Shown here: piece by piece, positions 16,666 to 25,393 of the stretch
Layout: each line of letters starts with the position of its first letter
How positions within the stretch are numbered: position 1 is the first letter of the stretch
NCBI GenBank assembly: GCA_023701245.1
Contig: JAMPXK010000021.1
Location: 1-38,735, forward strand
Direction of reading: 5' to 3'
Source of the DNA: Elusimicrobiales bacterium
GTDB lineage: Bacteria; Elusimicrobiota; Elusimicrobia; Elusimicrobiales; UBA9959
DNA length: 38,735 bases
Translations under genes and position numbers: made by a program
Notes under the pieces: generated by a model
The model's database searches: none
What the model was told of the DNA's origin: nothing
Seen by the model: the letters and a program-made list of their open reading frames with translations, nothing else

Positions 16666-19600
16666 ATGAAGATCATTCTTGCGCTGGCGCTGTGTGCGGG
16701 GCAGGCCTGGGCCGCCAACGACGGGCTGGTAAAGGCCGACGGGCTTTTCGAGAAGGGGCTGTACCAGGAAGCCCTGACGGCCTATACGGGAGCGCTCAAA
16801 CTCCCGGGAGACCCCGGGCTGAAGGCCCTGTACCGCGTTGCGGAGTGCGAGAGCCTCCTGTCGCGCTACGGCGAAGCCGCGCAGCGCCTGGCGGCCGTGA
16901 AACTGCCCGCGGACTCGCTCTGGCGGGGCCGGCTGCTGCTGCTCCGCGCGGAAACGGGCCGGCAGTTCCTGGACCGCTACGGCCATACCCTGCCTTCCGA
17001 CGAGCAGAAAGGCACGGAGGACGTCACCAAACTTACCGCCGCGCAGTGGCGCGGCCGCGTGGACGCCGATTACGACGCGCTCTGGCCGCTGCGCCGCGCC
17101 CTGGCCGGCAGCAAGCTGGCGACCCAGGATTATTTCGTCAACCTCAAAGGCGCGGAACTGGCCTATACGCCCACGCTCTGGGACTTCGCCGTGCTGCGCT
17201 GGACCAGTTGGCTGGTCTCGCAGCCGCAGGAAGGCGCCGCCACCTCCGACGCCACGGCGCTGCTGCGCGCCGCCTACGGGGCCGACTACGCCCCGACCCT
17301 GGCTCGGGCGCTGAAGGCCGCCGCCATTCTGGAGGCCGCCGCCGGCCTGGCCGCCGAGGGTGAATTCGTAAAGGATTATTGGCGCGTGCGGCGGCTGATG
17401 CTGGCCTTCGAGCACCCGGAGGCCCTGAGCCAGCCGGACCCCGTTAAGGCCCGCGAACTGGCGCTCGCCACCCTGAAGGGCTGGGGGGATTCTTTCTCCA
17501 GCGCGCTGGCCCGCGCCTGGGCGCTGTACCACGCGGCCGACCTGGCCAGGCAGAAGCCCGACTATAAGGCCGCCGTAGACCTTTGCCGGAGGGCCGAAGC
17601 CGCCTCCGCCGGTTCCAATCCCGCCGGCCGCTGCGCCAAGCTGAGGGCGGAGATAGAACTGCCCAGCCTGGAACTGGCCGCGTCTTTCGCCCCGCCGCCC
17701 GGGGAAAAGATACTGCAGGTGACCGCCCGCAACCTGCCGGCGGTCTATTTCCGCGCCTACAGGACCACCCCGGCGGAACTCACCGCCATTGGCACTTACG
17801 CCGAGCGCGGCTGGAACCGCGTAAAGTACATGCGCGAGGAGGCCGTGCGCTATTTCCTCGGGCGCAAAGCCTTTGCGGAGTGGGAAACCAAGGTCGCTTA
17901 CCCGGCCCCCTACGAGCACAAGCAGGAGCAGGTGCGCTCGCCCGCTTTCAAGAAGGGCCTTTACGTCATAGTGGCGTCCGGCGACTCCGGTTTCGAGGAC
18001 GGCTCGTCCCTGATCCGCGCCGTTACCGTGAACATCACAGACATTTTCCTGCTGGGCACGGCCGGCCTGGCGGGGGATCCCGAGGAGTTCATCTACGAGC
18101 CCGCGGACCCGCGCAGGACCACCGACCGGGAGCTGTTCCGCCTTTACGCCGTCAACGCGCTTACCGGGCGCCCCCTGGCCGACGCCGGGATAGACGCCTA
18201 TTACAACAAATACGATTCCGACTGGGAGCGGGTGCAGCTCCGGACCGGGCAGGACGGAACGGCCTCTTTTTCCCAGCAGGTGCGCGTGGCTTACCCGTCC
18301 CACCAGTATTTCTCGCTGGACCCGCTGCTGGCTCACGGCGGAGCCTACGCCTACTGGAATTCCCCGGTGCAGGCCGGGCTTTCCGTGCCCGCCCCGCTCA
18401 GCCTTTACGTCGAGACCGACAGGCCGGTTTACCGCCCGGGCCAGGAAGTGAAGTTCAAGGTCACCGTCCTGGAACGCAGGCCCCGCGGGCTGCGCACCTA
18501 CGCCGGCCAGGCCAAGGTCCGGGTCATCGCCCGTGACGCCAACTGGGAGGAAGTCTACTCTAAAGCCCTGCCCCTTACGGGCCTGGGCAGCGCCGCGGCC
18601 GGTTTCAGCGTGCCGCAGGGCCGCCTGCTGGGGCAGTATACCCTCACCGCCGAAATAGCCGACTACGGCGGCAGTTTCAGCGGCGCGGCCCGGTTCGGGG
18701 TGGAGGAATACAAGCGCCCCGAGTTCGAAGTCAAGCTGGCGGCCGCGGCCCGCCCCTTCCGCTACGGCGAGAAGGCGGAGATCTCCGGGGACGTGAAATA
18801 TTATTTCGGCTCGCCGGTGCCGGGCGCCCAGGTGAAATACCGCGTGACCCGGTCGCGCTATATCCCGTGGTACTGCTGGTACTGGGGCTGGTTCTACGGA
18901 GCCTCGGCGCCCGTAGAAGTGGCGGCCGGGGACCTGAAGGCGGGAGAGGACGGGCGGTTCACGGTCGCCTTTACTCCCCAGCCGGAAAGCGGCGCCTACG
19001 CGGACTATCCCTCTTCCTACCAGGTAGAGGCGGAGGCCAGGGACGCCGGCGGCCGCACCATAACCGATACCCGCGCCTACAGGGCCGGGGCCAAGACCTT
19101 GATGTTCGACGTTACGGCCGACGCCGGTTTTTTCACGCCAGACGCGCCGGCCGCCCTTACCGCGCGCCTGATGGACCTCAACGACGTGCAGCAGGCCGGG
19201 CAGGCGGACTTTTTCCTGTACCGGCTGGAAAAGGCTCCCGCCGAGGACCAGGAGGCGCAGCAATGGGGCAGTTTCGGAGAAAACCCGTCGCTGGAGCGGG
19301 CTTTCAGCCAGGTGCCCGACGGCAAACTGGCGGAGAGCGGCAGGCTGGTCTTCTCCAAGGACGCTCCCGCCAAACTTAAGCTAAAACCCCTGGCCCCCGG
19401 CGCCTACCGCCTGCGGCTTAAAGCCAAAGATCCCTGGGGCGGGGAGAGCGCCGGCGAGCTGGTGCTGGTCAGCGCCGCGGCCGAGGCGGGGCGTAATGCC
19501 GCGCTGAAACTGCCTGCCGTGGCCCTTTTTGAACGCGGCTCCTACCAGCCGGGCGAGACCGCGAGGGTCCTCGTAGGCGCTTCCGCGCTGAAAGGCTCCC

Positions 19601-22600
19601 GGTACGTGGAACTCCTGGCCGGCAATTTCGTGCTTTCGCGCCGGGTACTTCCGGAAGGCGGCCTGTCGCTCTTTGCTCTGAAGGTGGGCAGGGAGCACCG
19701 CGGCGGGTTCGGCCTGCGCTGGCTGGGCGCCGGCGGTTTCCGCGTTTATTCCGCCATGGGCTACGCGGATGTGCCGCGCACGGACAAAAACCTGAGGCTT
19801 TCCCTGGACAGCAGCGCCTCGCTGGCGCCGGGGCAGAAGGTTTCCTGGCGCCTGAAGGCCAGCGACGCGGCGGGCAAGCCGGTTTCCGGCGAAGCGCTGG
19901 TAAAGATCTTCGACCGGTCCCTGGAGTATTACGGCAAGGACGAGGGGTTCTGGGGCGAGCACCTCTACCCGGGACGCCCGTCGGACGCAGGCGGCCAGGG
20001 CTCTTTGTTCACGCCTTACGCCATAGCTCTGCCGGTCAGGACCGGCGTGATCCAGCGCATGCTCGACGCTTTCCGCAAAGCCGCCGTGCAGGAGCGTATG
20101 GCTTCCCTGCGCATAGCCTCCTCCATGATCGGTTCCCAGCGGAATAGTATCTTCGCCGCCAAGTCCATGATGTTCGAAGATTCGATGGACGCCAACCTTT
20201 CCCCTGATATGGTGCAGAGCGAACTGTCCGGCGCGGCGGCGGAAGGGTTCGCCAGCAGGGCGGGAGGGCCTCCTCCGGCGGCCCCCGGCATGAAGACCAA
20301 GGCCGCGGCTTCCGACTCGCTAAAAAAAGAAGCTGCCCCGGAGCCCAAGGTCCGTACCGACTTTTCCGAGACGGCTTACTACAACCCGCAGATGAAAGTC
20401 CTGAAGGGCGAGGCCGCTTTCTCTTTCAGGATCCCCGAGCGCCTGACTGCCTGGAAGATAACGTCCTACCTGCTGACGCGCGACGCGCGGCGCGGTTCGC
20501 TGACGGCGGAGACCGTGACCAAGAAAGACCTCATGGTGCGCCTGGATATCCCGCGCTTCTTCCGCGAGGGCGACGTTTCCCGCCTGACGGCGGTGGTGAC
20601 CAACGATACCAGGGGGGAGTTGTCCGGGCAAGTGACCCTGGCCGTTTCGCGCGACGGGCGCGACGCGCTGGCGGACTTCAAGGCCGATGCCGCGGCCAGG
20701 CCGTTCACCGTAAAGGCCGGCGGGACGCAGGCCCTGTACTGGGATATCACCGCCCCGGCCGGCACCGGCGCCTACAAGGTCCGGGCCGTGGCCCGGGCCG
20801 GCCGCCTCTCCGACGCCCAGGAGAACGATCTGCCCCTGCTGCCTTCCCGCGAGCGCCTGATCGTCTCCGGGGTGGCGGCCCTCGACGGCAACGCGTCTAA
20901 AAAATTCGAGCTGCCGGAGCTGCTGGCGCCGGACCCCGGCCGCCAGGTAGAGGCGCTGCACCTGGAGATACAGCCGCAGCTGATACTCACGGTGCTCAAC
21001 AGCCTGCCTTTCCTGGTGACCTATCCGTACGAGTGCACCGAACAGCTGCTTAACCGGTACGTTCCGCTGGCCATTACCAACGCCTTCTACCGGAAGTACC
21101 CGGAACTGGCCGCCGCGGCGGGGAAAGTGCCCAAGCGCTCCACGATAACTCCGGAGTGGGAGCGTGATAACCCGGTGCGCCTGATGAGCCTGATGGAGAC
21201 GCCGTGGGAGCGCGAGTCCCGCGGCCGCCAGGCTTACTGGCCCGTGACGGATATGCTGGACCCCGGGACCGTCGCGGCAGAAAAGGAGGACTCGCTCACG
21301 AAGCTGAAGGCCTACCAGTCGCCCGACGGGTCCTTCCCCTGGTTCCCCGGCGGCCACGCCAGCCTCTACCTGACGCTTTACGTGCTGGAGGGGCTGGCCG
21401 AGGCTGCCCGCTACGGCGTGGACGTGCCGCAGGAGATGGCGCGGCGGGCCCTGGCCTATGTCCTGGCCGAAGTGCCGTCCCACCTGAAGCCGGAAGAAGA
21501 GCAGACTTCCCTTATCCTGTACGCGGCTTACGTGGTGACCGCGTTCCCCGAAAGCTGGGCGGAAAGCCGCACCGCGCGCACCTACGCCAAGGCCTGGGTG
21601 GATTACGCCGACAAGCACGCCAACGCCATGACGGCCTTCGGCAAGGCCTACGCGGCCTACGTCTACCTGCGCCTGGGGGAGGGGGAGAAGGCCCAGAGCT
21701 ACCTGGACCGGGCCATGGACGGGGCGCGCACCGACGATATCGCCGGGGTGTACTGGACCCCGGAGAAGATCTCCTGGCGCTGGTACAACGACACGGTGGA
21801 AAAGCACGCCTTTATCCTGCGTACGCTGCTGGCGGTGCGTCCGAAGGACCCCCGGGTGGCGGGCCTGGCCCGCTGGCTGCTGTTCAACCGCAAGGCCAAC
21901 GAGTGGAAATCCACCAAGGCCTCGGCCGCCGCGATCTATTCGCTGCTGGACGTGATGAAGACGCGGGGCTCCCTGGATAAGGGCGACGTCTTTACCGTAA
22001 AGTGGGGGGCCCTGAGCGAGCAGGCGGACCTGAAGCCTTTCGACTGGGTGGCCAAGCCGCTGCGCTGGTCCAAGTACGGCGGGGAGATCTCTAAAAAGGA
22101 CCTGGCCCCCGTGGTGGAAAAGCGCGGGCCCGGCCTGGCCTTCGCTTCGTTCACGGGCGTCTATACTTCGGACAAGACGGCGGAAGAGTCGCCGGCGGGC
22201 CTGATGAACGTGTCGCGCAGGTATTTCCTCCGCGAGAAGGCCGGCGGCGTTTACCAGCTCAGGCCCCTGGCCTCGGGCGACACGGTGGCCGTGGGGGACC
22301 AGGTGGAAGTTCACCTGACGGTGAACACGCGCAGCCAGTTCGAATACGTGCACATCAAGGACCCGAAGGCGGCGGGTTTCGAGGCGGAAGCGCTTAACAG
22401 CGGCTGGCAGTGGGACGGCCTGGGCCGCTACGAGGAGCCGCGTGATTCCCTGACCAACTTCTTCGTGGAGTGGCTGCCGCACGGCGAGTACGTGCTGAAG
22501 TACCGGCTGCGTCCCACTACGCCGGGCCGGTTCCGGCTGGGCGCGGCGGTGATGCAGTCCATGTACGCCCCTGAATTCGCGGCCCACTCGGCCGGCATGG

Positions 22601-22617
22601 TCATCAACGTGAAGTGA
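16666..22617 (+). CDS. Bacterial alpha-2-macroglobulin-like protein with thioester
   Basis: The 1983-residue protein has a signal peptide (MKIILALALCAGQAWA) and then TPR-like helical repeats (about 20-340). The MG2 domain begins near VETDRPVYRPGQEVKFKV (about 578), more MG domains follow, and a Met/Ala-rich low-complexity stretch (about 1145-1225) may be the bait region. After it comes the TAYYNPQMKVLKGEAAFSFRIPERLT...PRFFREGD block. The thioester motif CTEQ has Cys1457, in an alpha/alpha thioester domain, and a C-terminal receptor-like domain is present. Alpha-2-macroglobulins trap proteases by bait cleavage and covalent capture. No lipobox is convincing (ALC-Ala), so it is soluble periplasmic or released. 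Bacterial homologues are often next to pbpC; here the partner is murB. Odd feature: an aromatic run with one Cys (WYCWYWGWFYG, about 735-745). Confidence 0.92.
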   Translation: MKIILALALCAGQAWAANDGLVKADGLFEKGLYQEALTAYTGALKLPGDPGLKALYRVAECESLLSRYGEAAQRLAAVKLPADSLWRGRLLLLRAETGRQFLDRYGHTLPSDEQKGTEDVTKLTAAQWRGRVDADYDALWPLRRALAGSKLATQDYFVNLKGAELAYTPTLWDFAVLRWTSWLVSQPQEGAATSDATALLRAAYGADYAPTLARALKAAAILEAAAGLAAEGEFVKDYWRVRRLMLAFEHPEALSQPDPVKARELALATLKGWGDSFSSALARAWALYHAADLARQKPDYKAAVDLCRRAEAASAGSNPAGRCAKLRAEIELPSLELAASFAPPPGEKILQVTARNLPAVYFRAYRTTPAELTAIGTYAERGWNRVKYMREEAVRYFLGRKAFAEWETKVAYPAPYEHKQEQVRSPAFKKGLYVIVASGDSGFEDGSSLIRAVTVNITDIFLLGTAGLAGDPEEFIYEPADPRRTTDRELFRLYAVNALTGRPLADAGIDAYYNKYDSDWERVQLRTGQDGTASFSQQVRVAYPSHQYFSLDPLLAHGGAYAYWNSPVQAGLSVPAPLSLYVETDRPVYRPGQEVKFKVTVLERRPRGLRTYAGQAKVRVIARDANWEEVYSKALPLTGLGSAAAGFSVPQGRLLGQYTLTAEIADYGGSFSGAARFGVEEYKRPEFEVKLAAAARPFRYGEKAEISGDVKYYFGSPVPGAQVKYRVTRSRYIPWYCWYWGWFYGASAPVEVAAGDLKAGEDGRFTVAFTPQPESGAYADYPSSYQVEAEARDAGGRTITDTRAYRAGAKTLMFDVTADAGFFTPDAPAALTARLMDLNDVQQAGQADFFLYRLEKAPAEDQEAQQWGSFGENPSLERAFSQVPDGKLAESGRLVFSKDAPAKLKLKPLAPGAYRLRLKAKDPWGGESAGELVLVSAAAEAGRNAALKLPAVALFERGSYQPGETARVLVGASALKGSRYVELLAGNFVLSRRVLPEGGLSLFALKVGREHRGGFGLRWLGAGGFRVYSAMGYADVPRTDKNLRLSLDSSASLAPGQKVSWRLKASDAAGKPVSGEALVKIFDRSLEYYGKDEGFWGEHLYPGRPSDAGGQGSLFTPYAIALPVRTGVIQRMLDAFRKAAVQERMASLRIASSMIGSQRNSIFAAKSMMFEDSMDANLSPDMVQSELSGAAAEGFASRAGGPPPAAPGMKTKAAASDSLKKEAAPEPKVRTDFSETAYYNPQMKVLKGEAAFSFRIPERLTAWKITSYLLTRDARRGSLTAETVTKKDLMVRLDIPRFFREGDVSRLTAVVTNDTRGELSGQVTLAVSRDGRDALADFKADAAARPFTVKAGGTQALYWDITAPAGTGAYKVRAVARAGRLSDAQENDLPLLPSRERLIVSGVAALDGNASKKFELPELLAPDPGRQVEALHLEIQPQLILTVLNSLPFLVTYPYECTEQLLNRYVPLAITNAFYRKYPELAAAAGKVPKRSTITPEWERDNPVRLMSLMETPWERESRGRQAYWPVTDMLDPGTVAAEKEDSLTKLKAYQSPDGSFPWFPGGHASLYLTLYVLEGLAEAARYGVDVPQEMARRALAYVLAEVPSHLKPEEEQTSLILYAAYVVTAFPESWAESRTARTYAKAWVDYADKHANAMTAFGKAYAAYVYLRLGEGEKAQSYLDRAMDGARTDDIAGVYWTPEKISWRWYNDTVEKHAFILRTLLAVRPKDPRVAGLARWLLFNRKANEWKSTKASAAAIYSLLDVMKTRGSLDKGDVFTVKWGALSEQADLKPFDWVAKPLRWSKYGGEISKKDLAPVVEKRGPGLAFASFTGVYTSDKTAEESPAGLMNVSRRYFLREKAGGVYQLRPLASGDTVAVGDQVEVHLTVNTRSQFEYVHIKDPKAAGFEAEALNSGWQWDGLGRYEEPRDSLTNFFVEWLPHGEYVLKYRLRPTTPGRFRLGAAVMQSMYAPEFAAHSAGMVINVK

Positions 22618-22623
22618 GCCTAG

Positions 22624-22759
22624 GTCCGGCCCGGGGGGTATGGTTTCGGCGGGCCGTGTCGGACTGAAGCCGCTTGCGCAGCGCGGCGAGGGAGACACGA
22701 GCGGCGCGCACGGTGTGCGCGACCGCGTGCCCGACGGGGCCATACCCCCCGGGCCGGAC
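22624..22759 (+). repeat. Structured intergenic element, copy A
   Basis: The element fills the whole 147-bp gap between two convergent genes. A perfect 20-bp inverted repeat (22624-22643 with 22740-22759) closes a 96-nt core. The core is 93/96 identical to copy B at 36553-36648. Inside it are the pairs TTCGG/CTGAA (22645-22649 with 22664-22668), a GCCGC...GCGGC hairpin, and CGCGCAC-GGT-GTGCGCG (22705-22721). The innermost stem pair is T22644-G22739, a wobble replacing G-C of copy B. No transposase, T tract or coding potential is seen. Confidence 0.85.
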
Positions 22760-22764
22760 TGGGC

Positions 22765-23088
22765 CTAGAAGCGGCGGATGATGAAAGACGAGCGGGAGCC
22801 CAGGGAAAGCAGTTTGAAGAGCGTGAAGAAGAGCGCCGCGCCGGCGAGCATGAGCGGGATGCCAATGATGGCGCCTATGACGGTAGAGGTGAGCAGGGCG
22901 CCCAGCGCCAGCAGCGCCAGGGCGGCCAGGCCCAGGCCCGCGGCGGCCAGCACCTTCAGGCGGGTCAGCAGGCCGGGACTCTGCGGCGGGGGGGCGTAAA
23001 AGCCGCCGCCGCGCGCGGGCCCGCCGCCGGGTTCTATAAGTTCCGGCTCCACCCAGTCGGTGTTTTTTGCAAGGCGCCTGTCGGTCAT
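22765..23088 (-). CDS. Small two-helix membrane protein, unrecognised
   Basis: The 107-residue protein has a polar, Pro/Gly-rich N-terminal tail (about 1-40) and then two hydrophobic helices (about 46-68 and 71-93) joined by a short Ser/Thr turn. It ends in a basic FIIRRF. It looks like a small inner membrane protein with the tail in the cytoplasm. No family is recognised. Its start is supported by TGG-TAGAAT, an extended -10, exactly 6 nt upstream and by the lack of a Shine-Dalgarno sequence. The stop is 5 nt from repeat copy A. It is divergent from the secreted protein at 23124. Confidence 0.6.
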   Translation of the reverse strand: MTDRRLAKNTDWVEPELIEPGGGPARGGGFYAPPPQSPGLLTRLKVLAAAGLGLAALALLALGALLTSTVIGAIIGIPLMLAGAALFFTLFKLLSLGSRSSFIIRRF

Positions 23089-23094
23089 AGTTAA

Positions 23095-23100
23095 ATTCTA
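23095..23100 (-). promoter_or_regulatory. Extended -10 (TGG-TAGAAT) 6 nt before a start codon
   Basis: On the minus strand TTGGTAGAAT is followed by 6 nt and the ATG at 23088. A leaderless transcript is implied. Confidence 0.4.
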
Positions 23101-23123
23101 CCAAACCGGTCCGGGAACTTGAT

Positions 23124-24113
23124 ATGAAAACGTTCAAACTGCCGCTGATCTGCCTCCTGGCCCTCGCCGCCGCGCCAGGGCAGGGCGTTTATGCCGAGGC
23201 GCCCCAGACCAACGCCCTCCTGGTCCTGCCTTCGGAGAAGACCGCTTTCGACAAGGAGTTCCGGGAACTCCTCGATAAAGGCGGCGCCAAGCTGCTGGAC
23301 TCCTATCCGCCCAGCGTCTTTGTCGGCTACATCCCCGCCGCCATGGACGGCACCCTGAAGGAAAAATACGGGGCGCTGGTCTACCGGGAAAAAGTGGAGG
23401 ACTGGAGCTCCTTTGCCCGCTACGGGGAGCGGGCGGTCTTCGCCGTGAACGCCTGGAACAAACGCTTCGTGGAGGACCCGCCCGAGGCGCCGCTGGTGGT
23501 CAGCTCTTCCGTGCGGCGGGCCGCCAAGAAGAAGGAAGCGCTTGTCCTGAACTGGAACGCCGTCATGAAAGCGCTCTATTACCGCCTGCAGATAAGCCAG
23601 ACCCAGGAATTCTCGACGCTGCTGGTAGACGCCAAGACCGCGGCCAACAGCTACGTCATCCAGCCCGCCTTCTGGAAGGACGGGGTCTATTACTGGCGGG
23701 TGGCCGGCGTGCTGGGCCTCAATAACGGGGAAATGAAGGACGGGGCTTTTTCCGAAACCTACACCTTCGCCGTTTCCCGGCCCGGGGCTTCGGTGCGCAA
23801 GGGGCTGGACGCGCCAAACGCGCCCGGCGAGAAGACCTTTTCCAAGAACATTTACTGGGGGCCCTCCGGCCCTTTCAAATATTACCGCCTGCAGGTCTCC
23901 GAGACCGCCGCTTTCGAACCGCCGCTGGCCGACGTATTTACCGACACCTGTTCCTACAAGGTCTCCGGCCTGCCGGTAAAGGCGGACGCCGTCTACTTCA
24001 TGCGGGTGATGGGTTCCGACGGGGCCGCCTACGGCCCCTGGTCCGAGCCGGCCGAGATACGCCTGGAGACGCCGCGCCGGGCGGCGCGCAGCCGCAAGAA
24101 GGGCAAAGAATAA
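23124..24113 (+). CDS. Secreted protein with two FN3-like segments
   Basis: The 329-residue protein has a signal peptide (MKTFKLPLICLLALAAAPGQGVYA, cleaved near 24). An N-terminal segment (30-115) resembles the inhibitor/propeptide-like part of secreted proteases (ALLVLPSEKTAFDKEFRELLDKGG, then SVFVGYIPA). Two similar beta-sandwich units follow at about 130-220 and 232-315. Each carries a Tyr-Tyr-Arg-Leu-Gln core (ALYYRLQISQTQEF and FKYYRLQVSETAAF) and a later Val-Tyr-Tyr/Phe-Trp/Met-Arg-Val strand (VYYWRVAG, VYFMRVMG), the fibronectin III-like pattern. The C-terminus is very basic (RRAARSRKKGKE). No enzyme motif is seen; a surface or periplasmic binding role is only a guess. It converges with the glycosyltransferase gene with 10 bp between stops. 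Confidence 0.7.
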   Translation: MKTFKLPLICLLALAAAPGQGVYAEAPQTNALLVLPSEKTAFDKEFRELLDKGGAKLLDSYPPSVFVGYIPAAMDGTLKEKYGALVYREKVEDWSSFARYGERAVFAVNAWNKRFVEDPPEAPLVVSSSVRRAAKKKEALVLNWNAVMKALYYRLQISQTQEFSTLLVDAKTAANSYVIQPAFWKDGVYYWRVAGVLGLNNGEMKDGAFSETYTFAVSRPGASVRKGLDAPNAPGEKTFSKNIYWGPSGPFKYYRLQVSETAAFEPPLADVFTDTCSYKVSGLPVKADAVYFMRVMGSDGAAYGPWSEPAEIRLETPRRAARSRKKGKE

Positions 24114-24123
24114 AGACCAGGGG

Positions 24124-25323
24124 TCAGCAGCCCAGGAGTTCGCGCCAGAGCCGGGCGGCCCTGGCAAGTTCGAAGTCGCCTGCCCGTTTAAGACCGGCCG
24201 CGCGGTAGCGCGCGAGCAGCGCCGCGTCCCCCAGCAGCCGGGCCATCTCCACTTCCCAGAGAGCTTCCTCTTCCTGCGTTTCGGCGTCGGGCGACCTGCT
24301 GCCGGACAGCGCCGGCATGAGCAGGCCGTAGGGCGAAGGTTCGGGAAGGCCGGAACAGGACGGCGGGGAGGCGGGGGCCAGGATCTCCCTGGGGCCGGCG
24401 GCGCAGTCGGCGGCCATCACGGGCACGCCGCAGGCCAGGGCCTCTACCAGCGCGTTAGGAAAGCCTTCCCAGAGCGAAGTGAAGGCGAACAGGCGCGCTT
24501 TGGCCAGGAAAGGGTAGGGGTTCTCCCTGAAGCCGGCAAAGTAAACATCGGCGTCGGGCGGCGGCTCCCCGCCGCCGGCGAAGACCTTGAGCCCGAGCCG
24601 GGCCGCCAGGCGCGCCAGGTAGCCCTTCAGCTCGCCATCGCCCGCCAGCACCAGCGCCGCTCCCGGCACCGCGTCCCTGACTCCCCTGAAGATCCTCAGC
24701 AGGTGCCATTGCCCCTTGGCGGCCGTAAGGCGCCCGCTGGTGGCCACCACGGGCCGCTCGTAAACCCGCTGCCAGCCGGCCGGCAGCGGCTCGGCGGCCA
24801 GGGCCTGTATGCCGGCCGTATCGCAGCCGTTCTGGATGACGCGGATCTTTGCGGCGGGGATGGCGAAATTCTCCGCGAGGTCCTGTTTTACACCCTGCGA
24901 GTTGGCCACGATGATGTCGGCCAGGGGATAAAAGCGCTTTATCAGCGGCGCCATCAGCAGGCCGCGCAGCCCGGAGAACTCGCCCGAGGGGCGCGTCCGT
25001 TCGCAGATCACGGACCGGTGGCCGCCGCGCCGGGCGGCGAGCACGTTGACGATATTGGCCCGCTCCATGAAAGACAGCACGGTGTCGCCGCGGCCGGCCA
25101 GGGAGGCGAGCTTGCGCGCGTAGAGGGGAATGGCCGCCGTTTTTACCAGGGAGCTGGTGCGGGAGTTGTGCGAGGAAAGGGGCACGGGGGACAGGGCGGT
25201 GGCCTGGGCTATCTCGTTCTCCAGCAGGAACAGCGCCTGCGCCGGGAGGAGGCCGGCCAGGGCGGCCAGCTGTTTTTCCGCTCCGCCCCGGTAAAGGGAA
25301 TTGATCAGCAGCTTCAGCGCCAT
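24124..25323 (-). CDS. Glycosyltransferase family 4 (GT-B fold)
   Basis: The 399-residue protein opens with LKLLINSLYRGGAEKQLAALAG, the acceptor-side Gly-rich loop of GT4 enzymes. In the C-terminal domain it has VATSGRLTAAKGQWHLLRIF (the [S/G]GRL...KG motif, about 195-215), AGDGELKGYLARLA, and the donor-binding EGFPNALVEALACGVPVMAADCAAGPREIL. Such enzymes transfer a sugar from a nucleotide-sugar to lipid-linked or polysaccharide acceptors at the cytoplasmic face of the membrane. Donor and acceptor are unknown. An insertion of Pro/Ser-rich sequence (about 320-350) follows the donor motif. No Shine-Dalgarno sequence is seen; TAGAAT lies 6 nt upstream of the ATG. It is isolated, not in a polysaccharide cluster. 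Confidence 0.88.
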   Translation of the reverse strand: MALKLLINSLYRGGAEKQLAALAGLLPAQALFLLENEIAQATALSPVPLSSHNSRTSSLVKTAAIPLYARKLASLAGRGDTVLSFMERANIVNVLAARRGGHRSVICERTRPSGEFSGLRGLLMAPLIKRFYPLADIIVANSQGVKQDLAENFAIPAAKIRVIQNGCDTAGIQALAAEPLPAGWQRVYERPVVATSGRLTAAKGQWHLLRIFRGVRDAVPGAALVLAGDGELKGYLARLAARLGLKVFAGGGEPPPDADVYFAGFRENPYPFLAKARLFAFTSLWEGFPNALVEALACGVPVMAADCAAGPREILAPASPPSCSGLPEPSPYGLLMPALSGSRSPDAETQEEEALWEVEMARLLGDAALLARYRAAGLKRAGDFELARAARLWRELLGC

Positions 25324-25329
25324 AAACCA

Positions 25330-25335
25330 ATTCTA
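25330..25335 (-). promoter_or_regulatory. TAGAAT -10 box 6 nt before the glycosyltransferase start
   Basis: On the minus strand TAGAAT is followed by 6 nt and the ATG at 25323. It has the same geometry as the boxes at 12664 and 23095. On the plus strand TAGAATATAAC at about 25365-25376 is the likely -10 region of the WD40 gene, which also has AGGAGG before its ATG. Confidence 0.4.
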
Positions 25336-25393
25336 GAATATTTTTTCACCAGCGGGGCGATAGTGTAGAATATAACTATCGCAGGAGGATGCC

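Noticed and set aside
16693-16698. Lipobox at the macroglobulin N-terminus (Cys10)
   Set aside because: The residue before the Cys is Leu (L-A-L-C), not Gly/Ala/Ser, and a standard AWA cleavage site follows at residue 16.
16633-19263. An 876-codon minus-strand open frame under the macroglobulin gene
   Set aside because: It is a shadow frame of the plus-strand macroglobulin, whose MG domains are clearly coded in this stretch. The composition is Gly/Arg/Gln/His-rich without domains.
20320-22743. An 807-codon minus-strand open frame reaching into repeat copy A
   Set aside because: It is antisense to the thioester half of the macroglobulin. Its N-terminus is similar to another frame at 35804-36652 only because both start inside copies of the same repeat, so this is not a protein family.
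22624-22759. Repeat copies A and B as IS termini, attC sites or CRISPR
   Set aside because: No transposase or integrase is nearby and no clear target duplication is seen. Conserved core with variable ends is the reverse of attC, and the copies are single and far apart, not an array.
22624-22759. Repeat copy A as an ordinary rho-independent terminator
   Set aside because: The stem is long and GC-rich but no T run follows on either strand, and the 96-nt core is too conserved for a simple terminator loop.
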